From positions 62,001 to 126,000 of the forward strand of contig JAHLMK010000013.1 of assembly GCA_019915135.1 (NCBI GenBank): DNA of 64,000 nt. Reading direction: 5' to 3'. The notes beneath the pieces were generated by a model. The model was given only the letters and a program-made list of their open reading frames with translations, did no database searches and was not told the origin of the DNA. How positions within the stretch are numbered: the stretch's first letter is position 1; each line of letters starts with the position of its first letter. The position numbers and the translations under genes are program-made. This DNA comes from Strobilurus pachycystidiatus. Lineage: Eukaryota > Basidiomycota > Agaricomycetes > Agaricales > Physalacriaceae. This document shows positions 60,397 to 64,000 of this stretch, in pieces.

Positions 60397-62879
60397 CTAC
60401 AAGAGCCATTCTACGAACCGACCCCAGATAGTTGTGGGCGGTACGTAGTTGTCCTTCCACCATTGCTCGTCCGCGTCGATGGCCTCCAGTCCTCCAGTCA
60501 GGTCCATTTCGCTGGCCTTGCGAGGCTTGGACCGCTTCACTATCTTCCAGCCAAAGAATATGGCGAGGGAGAGCGCAATGCCGAAATAGGCCGTGCTAGA
60601 TGGTGTGAGTACAAGAAATGAAAGTCAGGAGACGGTGATTTACAGGAAGCCTTGAACGTCGAAGTCACCGTCGATGTGAATGAAGACATCGAATCCGTTG
60701 GTCACTGGGGATGCCTGATAAGAGACAGAAGTCGTAGAAAGGTGGAGAAGCACGGACCTGCAAGGAGGACACACCAGACAAGGCCAATCCATGGTGTGTA
60801 AGGCATGCCGATCCCTATGAAAGGAAGAAGAGCTCGCGACATGCCCTGGGCCTTCATGCCAGCATTGAATCTGATCCATGCCAGACACATCCAGAAGTAG
60901 TTGATCATGGCAGCAACGGATGCGAGATCGATGAACCAGCCAAAGACGGTGGCGGCGCCTTTGTTCACAGCTACAGGTCATGGTTATTACTATTGCATCA
61001 ATATAAAAGGGCATAGTTCCTCACTCATATAGGACAACGAGCAGATCGCTAAGACGAAAAGCAGTGCGCTGAGAGGTACGCCGCGCCGCGTCGTATATCC
61101 AAGGACCTTGGGAGCGTGGCCTTGCATAGCCAAGGCGTGTATACAGCGAACAGCGACGAATATGAAGGAATTGCCGCATGACGTCGCAGACGTTATGATT
61201 ACCGCACTGAGAGAGCACTTAGTTCCGCGGCGATGCATTATGGGCCGATCTCACTTGATAATGTGGGGAAGCACAGATATGCCGAGGTGTTGCATACCGA
61301 GCACGAATGGAGAAGCGCCAACACCTGGAGGTTTTGTCAAGCCGTCGTCCGAGGACATAGAGAAAAAGATAACGCACCGGTTCCGTTCGCGATTCCGTCA
61401 ATCAAATCAGGATCGTTGGAGGCAATAAGAATGCCGACACAAAGGATGCCCAGGATGTAGAAGGCCGCAAGACGCCAAAATACACGACTGCAACCAATTG
61501 TCATTAGAGCGTGTTCTTCCAAGCGCTGGAAAGCCTACCGAATAGCCTTTGGAATAACCTTCCTTGGGTTTTCCGCTTCGCCTGCGCACATAGAAACCTT
61601 GACAGCGTAAATACACAAGCTTCGGCTATTACCGCCAAAACTCACGAATTCCGGACCACCGATGGAGAATGCCGCGATCTTGAAGACACCCCAGAATCCA
61701 AGGAAGCGACCCAGAGGACCATCGACGAGACTGATAGACGCCGTCAACATGTGGCAATTATCGAAGTAACGGGAAGGGACACACTATTCGGTCATTGGGC
61801 CAGGCTATTCAAGAACATCAGAGGCGAGCTGGGGTGATGCGTCAAGTACTCACGTCGTTCCAATATCTGAATCCGATGCGGTCGTGATTGGGGTTACCTC
61901 CGAGCATGGCAATGAAAGTGAAGATGATGAAACCAATGATCAAAACGACTTTGCCAGACGCGAAGTAGAATTCAGCCTGGTAAGATTGAGAATGTGAGTT
62001 GGACAAAGGAAAGTGGCTTACCTCTCCGTATATCTTTACAGCGAACGCATTGAGACAGAAGAAGACGACCAGGCAAAAAGACACCCAGATTGCTTCGGAA
62101 GTGTTAGGCAGCCAATATTGAAAGAGGCCGGTTACAGCAACGATATCAGCGCATCCGAAAGCAATGCAAGCGTCTATGAGAATCCGTCGCATCAGCATAG
62201 TGGCCATCCATGAAGTCAGAAGAACGTACAAGCATAATTCCATCCACATGCTATTCCGGCTGCTGGGTCGATGAATCGGTCAGCCCAGTGAATGAAACTT
62301 CCGTTGACCGGCTACTCAAAGTATAAGATGGGTGGCAATTGCAAGTGAGTGGAAGTACACGAACCAGAAGTGTAGCGAGCTCCCCCGCTGCTTGCGCCAC
62401 TATGATCGCGATCAATTGACGGTAGGCATCATGAGCGTCGGCCGAACTTACCACACCAGATGATGATACAGAATATTGTGTAGGCAAGGAAACAGGAAAG
62501 AGGGCCACCCATGACGAGAGCACGACCCGAACCGACTTGAGATAGCAGTCAGTACCTTCAAGTAAATCGTCCCAGAAAGACTCACTGAACAGTCCACTGA
62601 GAGCACACTCAAGGTCAGAGCTATCGAGATGCAAAGATGGGGAATAGCACGAACGTTCCAATTACACCTCCGATAGATCTGAGAAACTAGTCAGCGTCGA
62701 AGGTCATCGACGAAACATTGAATGTGAACGTACATGAGCTGGATATGTCGCGACTTCAAACCACGCGCGGTCTGCATCTTCGCCGTGTGAGAGTCATCAT
62801 TGGTGCCAACATCTTGAACCTCCACGTCCGGCTCGCTCTTGCCAATGGAAACCTTGCTTTCAACTTCGTATGAAGACAT
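60397..62879 (-). CDS. Amino-acid permease (AAP/YAT family)
   Basis: Proton-coupled amino-acid uptake at the plasma membrane. MSSYEVESKVSIGKSEPDVE starts a polar N-terminus, then TARGLKSRHIQLM leads to TM1 (IGGVIGTGLF). Further family blocks are FVSFGGNSRS, EAENPRKVIPKAI, VIITSATSCGNSFIFVAVR, LAMQGHAPKVLGYTTRRGVP and AAMINYFWMCLAWIRF. The C-terminal tail ends DNYVPPTTIWGRFVEWLL, stop at 60397. A dozen or so short introns; some exon edges are inferred. EAENPRKVIPKAI and the Arg-His motif near TM1 are characteristic of fungal amino-acid permeases. It is divergent from the FAD oxidoreductase. Confidence 0.88.
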
Positions 62880-63303
62880 GGCTGTAGGCTATGGGAACAA
62901 GACCAGTTGCAGATTGCAGAGCGCTCCCATATATGTATCACTCTCAATTGGTCAAGAGCGATAGAGCGATAGGAAGAACTATAGCCGCGGCGAGTAGAGA
63001 AGAGCTCCAACTTGTTGAGGAGACTCCTGTGAGACTCCTTGCAACCGTGACGCCAGCGGCCCATCCGACCTTTTGACCCCTCTCTTGCCACGTGCTTCCA
63101 TTGATGGTCCCCCACAAACTTGCCACAAACCTTCTTTTGTTCGCCGGGTGCCATCTCTTTTTCTATCTCCTTGATAGCGGACTGATAGGCATTGATAGCG
63201 GCCTGAAATAGACTCGTGAGAGGCGGAGAACCTCCGCCCAATCGAAAGGATTCATGTGTTATAATTCGCCTCATCTCAAGTTCAGCTTCTTCATCTATCC
63301 TCT
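62880..63303. promoter_or_regulatory. Shared upstream region of permease and FAD oxidoreductase
   Basis: 424 bases between the two start codons of head-to-head genes, which favours shared control. I cannot point to a specific factor site. Confidence 0.45.
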
Positions 63304-64000
63304 ATGTCTACCATTGCAAACGGCTCGGCCAACCCCATTGCTCCTGGGTACCCCCATCCCGAGCCATGCCTCTCCTTCTGGCTGCAGGGCACGAGGAGCT
63401 CGCCTCTGCTTGGACATCGCACAACGGAAACTCTGCCCGAATCAGCTGAGGTTGCCATCATAGGGTCGGGAATTAGCGGCGCTGCCGCCGCCTACTTCAT
63501 TCTCACTGGCCCCAATCCGCCGAAGAGCGTCGTCATGCTCGAGGCGCGTGAGCTCTGCCATGGGGCTACGGGTCGTAATGGAGGTCACTGTCGTCCCGAC
63601 TGCTACCGAGGTGAGACAAGAGTGCATTCATGTGTCAGTTGATCGTCTTACTTTGCTTCAAGGTTACAAGGGCTACAAGAACCATTTCGGCAAGGAGCAG
63701 GCTCTGAAGATTTTGCAGAATGAGATGGTCAGAGATCCCTATATTCCAACTTCTTGCCGCTCTGATATTGCTCCAGGACACCCTCAATCTTCTCAATGAG
63801 ATCATCGAGAAGGAAGGCATTGACTGCGACTTCTGGAGAGGATTATCATTTGGTTGGGTCGATTCCCCTGATCTGGAAGTCACTCTAACTTCACTCTCGA
63901 AGATGTCGCTATGGACCAACAATGCGCCGATTTCTTCTATGATTCCTTCAAAGAATTCCAGGAGGACGGCGGTCCGACCGAAGGCATCGTTGAGTTTATC
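63304..64000 (+). CDS. FAD-dependent oxidoreductase (DAO family), cut by window end
   Basis: Start MSTIANGSANPIAPGYPHPEPC. The FAD-binding Rossmann motif is EVAIIGSGISGAAAAYFI, followed by MLEARELCHGATGRNGGHC, a block typical of DAO-family flavoproteins (glycine/sarcosine/D-amino-acid oxidases and PuuB-like enzymes). The next exons read GYKGYKNHFGKEQALKI and LNLLNEIIEKEGIDCDFWRG. About 200 residues are present; the substrate domain and C-terminus lie outside. Its position opposite an amino-acid permease fits oxidation of an amino acid or amine, but this is inference. Confidence 0.85.

Noticed and set aside
1..64000. CRISPR array, bacterial operons or phage
   Set aside because: No regularly spaced repeats; genes are intron-rich and eukaryotic throughout.

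Overview
The window reads as nuclear DNA of a filamentous basidiomycete, most likely an agaricomycete. The protein-coding genes are split by many 45-60 nt introns with fungal splice signals. The gene families fit: a WOPR (Gti1/Pac2) regulator, a BTB protein of the basidiomycete type, a GH45 endoglucanase with a C-terminal CBM1, a dienelactone hydrolase, small secreted proteins, an Atg22-like carrier and a serine hydrolase. I cannot fix the order or species. All gene models were built by hand from reading-frame continuity, splice signals and family knowledge; no transcript or database evidence was used.

Left part (1-31.7 kb): tRNA-Val(AAC) (-), BTB protein (-), Zip7/Yke4-type zinc transporter (+), Nudix diphosphoinositol-polyphosphate hydrolase (+), HD-domain hydrolase (+) converging on clamp-loader subunit RFC3 (-), NTF2-like protein (+), VTC1-like membrane protein (-), class B J-protein (+), secreted protein (-), dienelactone hydrolase (+), a coiled-coil gene with an in-frame stop (+), small cysteine-containing secreted protein (+), MIC60/mitofilin (-), Atg22-like transporter (+), an MFS transporter (+) with a possible degenerate echo of its 3' end, and then an acyl-CoA synthetase-like gene (+).

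Middle (31.77-43.15 kb): a very young Ty3/gypsy LTR retrotransposon of 11,377 bp sits inside an intron of the acyl-CoA synthetase gene, which would be 58 nt without it. It has 160-bp LTRs differing at one base, a perfect 5-bp target duplication (AGCCC), a long gag-protease frame closed by one in-frame TGA, a pol frame (RT and part of RNase H), an integrase C-terminus with GPY/F and chromodomain, and an extra 1091-codon frame of unknown function. The end of RNase H and most of integrase are deleted. The whole element, coding and non-coding, is dense in short perfect hairpins and palindromes. I regard this as the strongest unexplained signal in the window.

Right part (44-64 kb): gene-poor DNA, the WOPR transcription factor (-), more gene-poor DNA, FG nucleoporin NUP49/NUP58 (+) followed by a tandem broken copy of its own 3' end, a secreted beta-lactamase-like serine hydrolase (-), GH45-CBM1 endoglucanase (+), a UbiA prenyltransferase (+), an amino-acid permease (-) and, divergent from it, an FAD oxidoreductase cut by the window end (+). 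The last two share a 424-bp promoter region and may act together on amino compounds. Other recurring features are three apparent GC-AG introns in unrelated genes and two micro-exons (14 and 15 nt).
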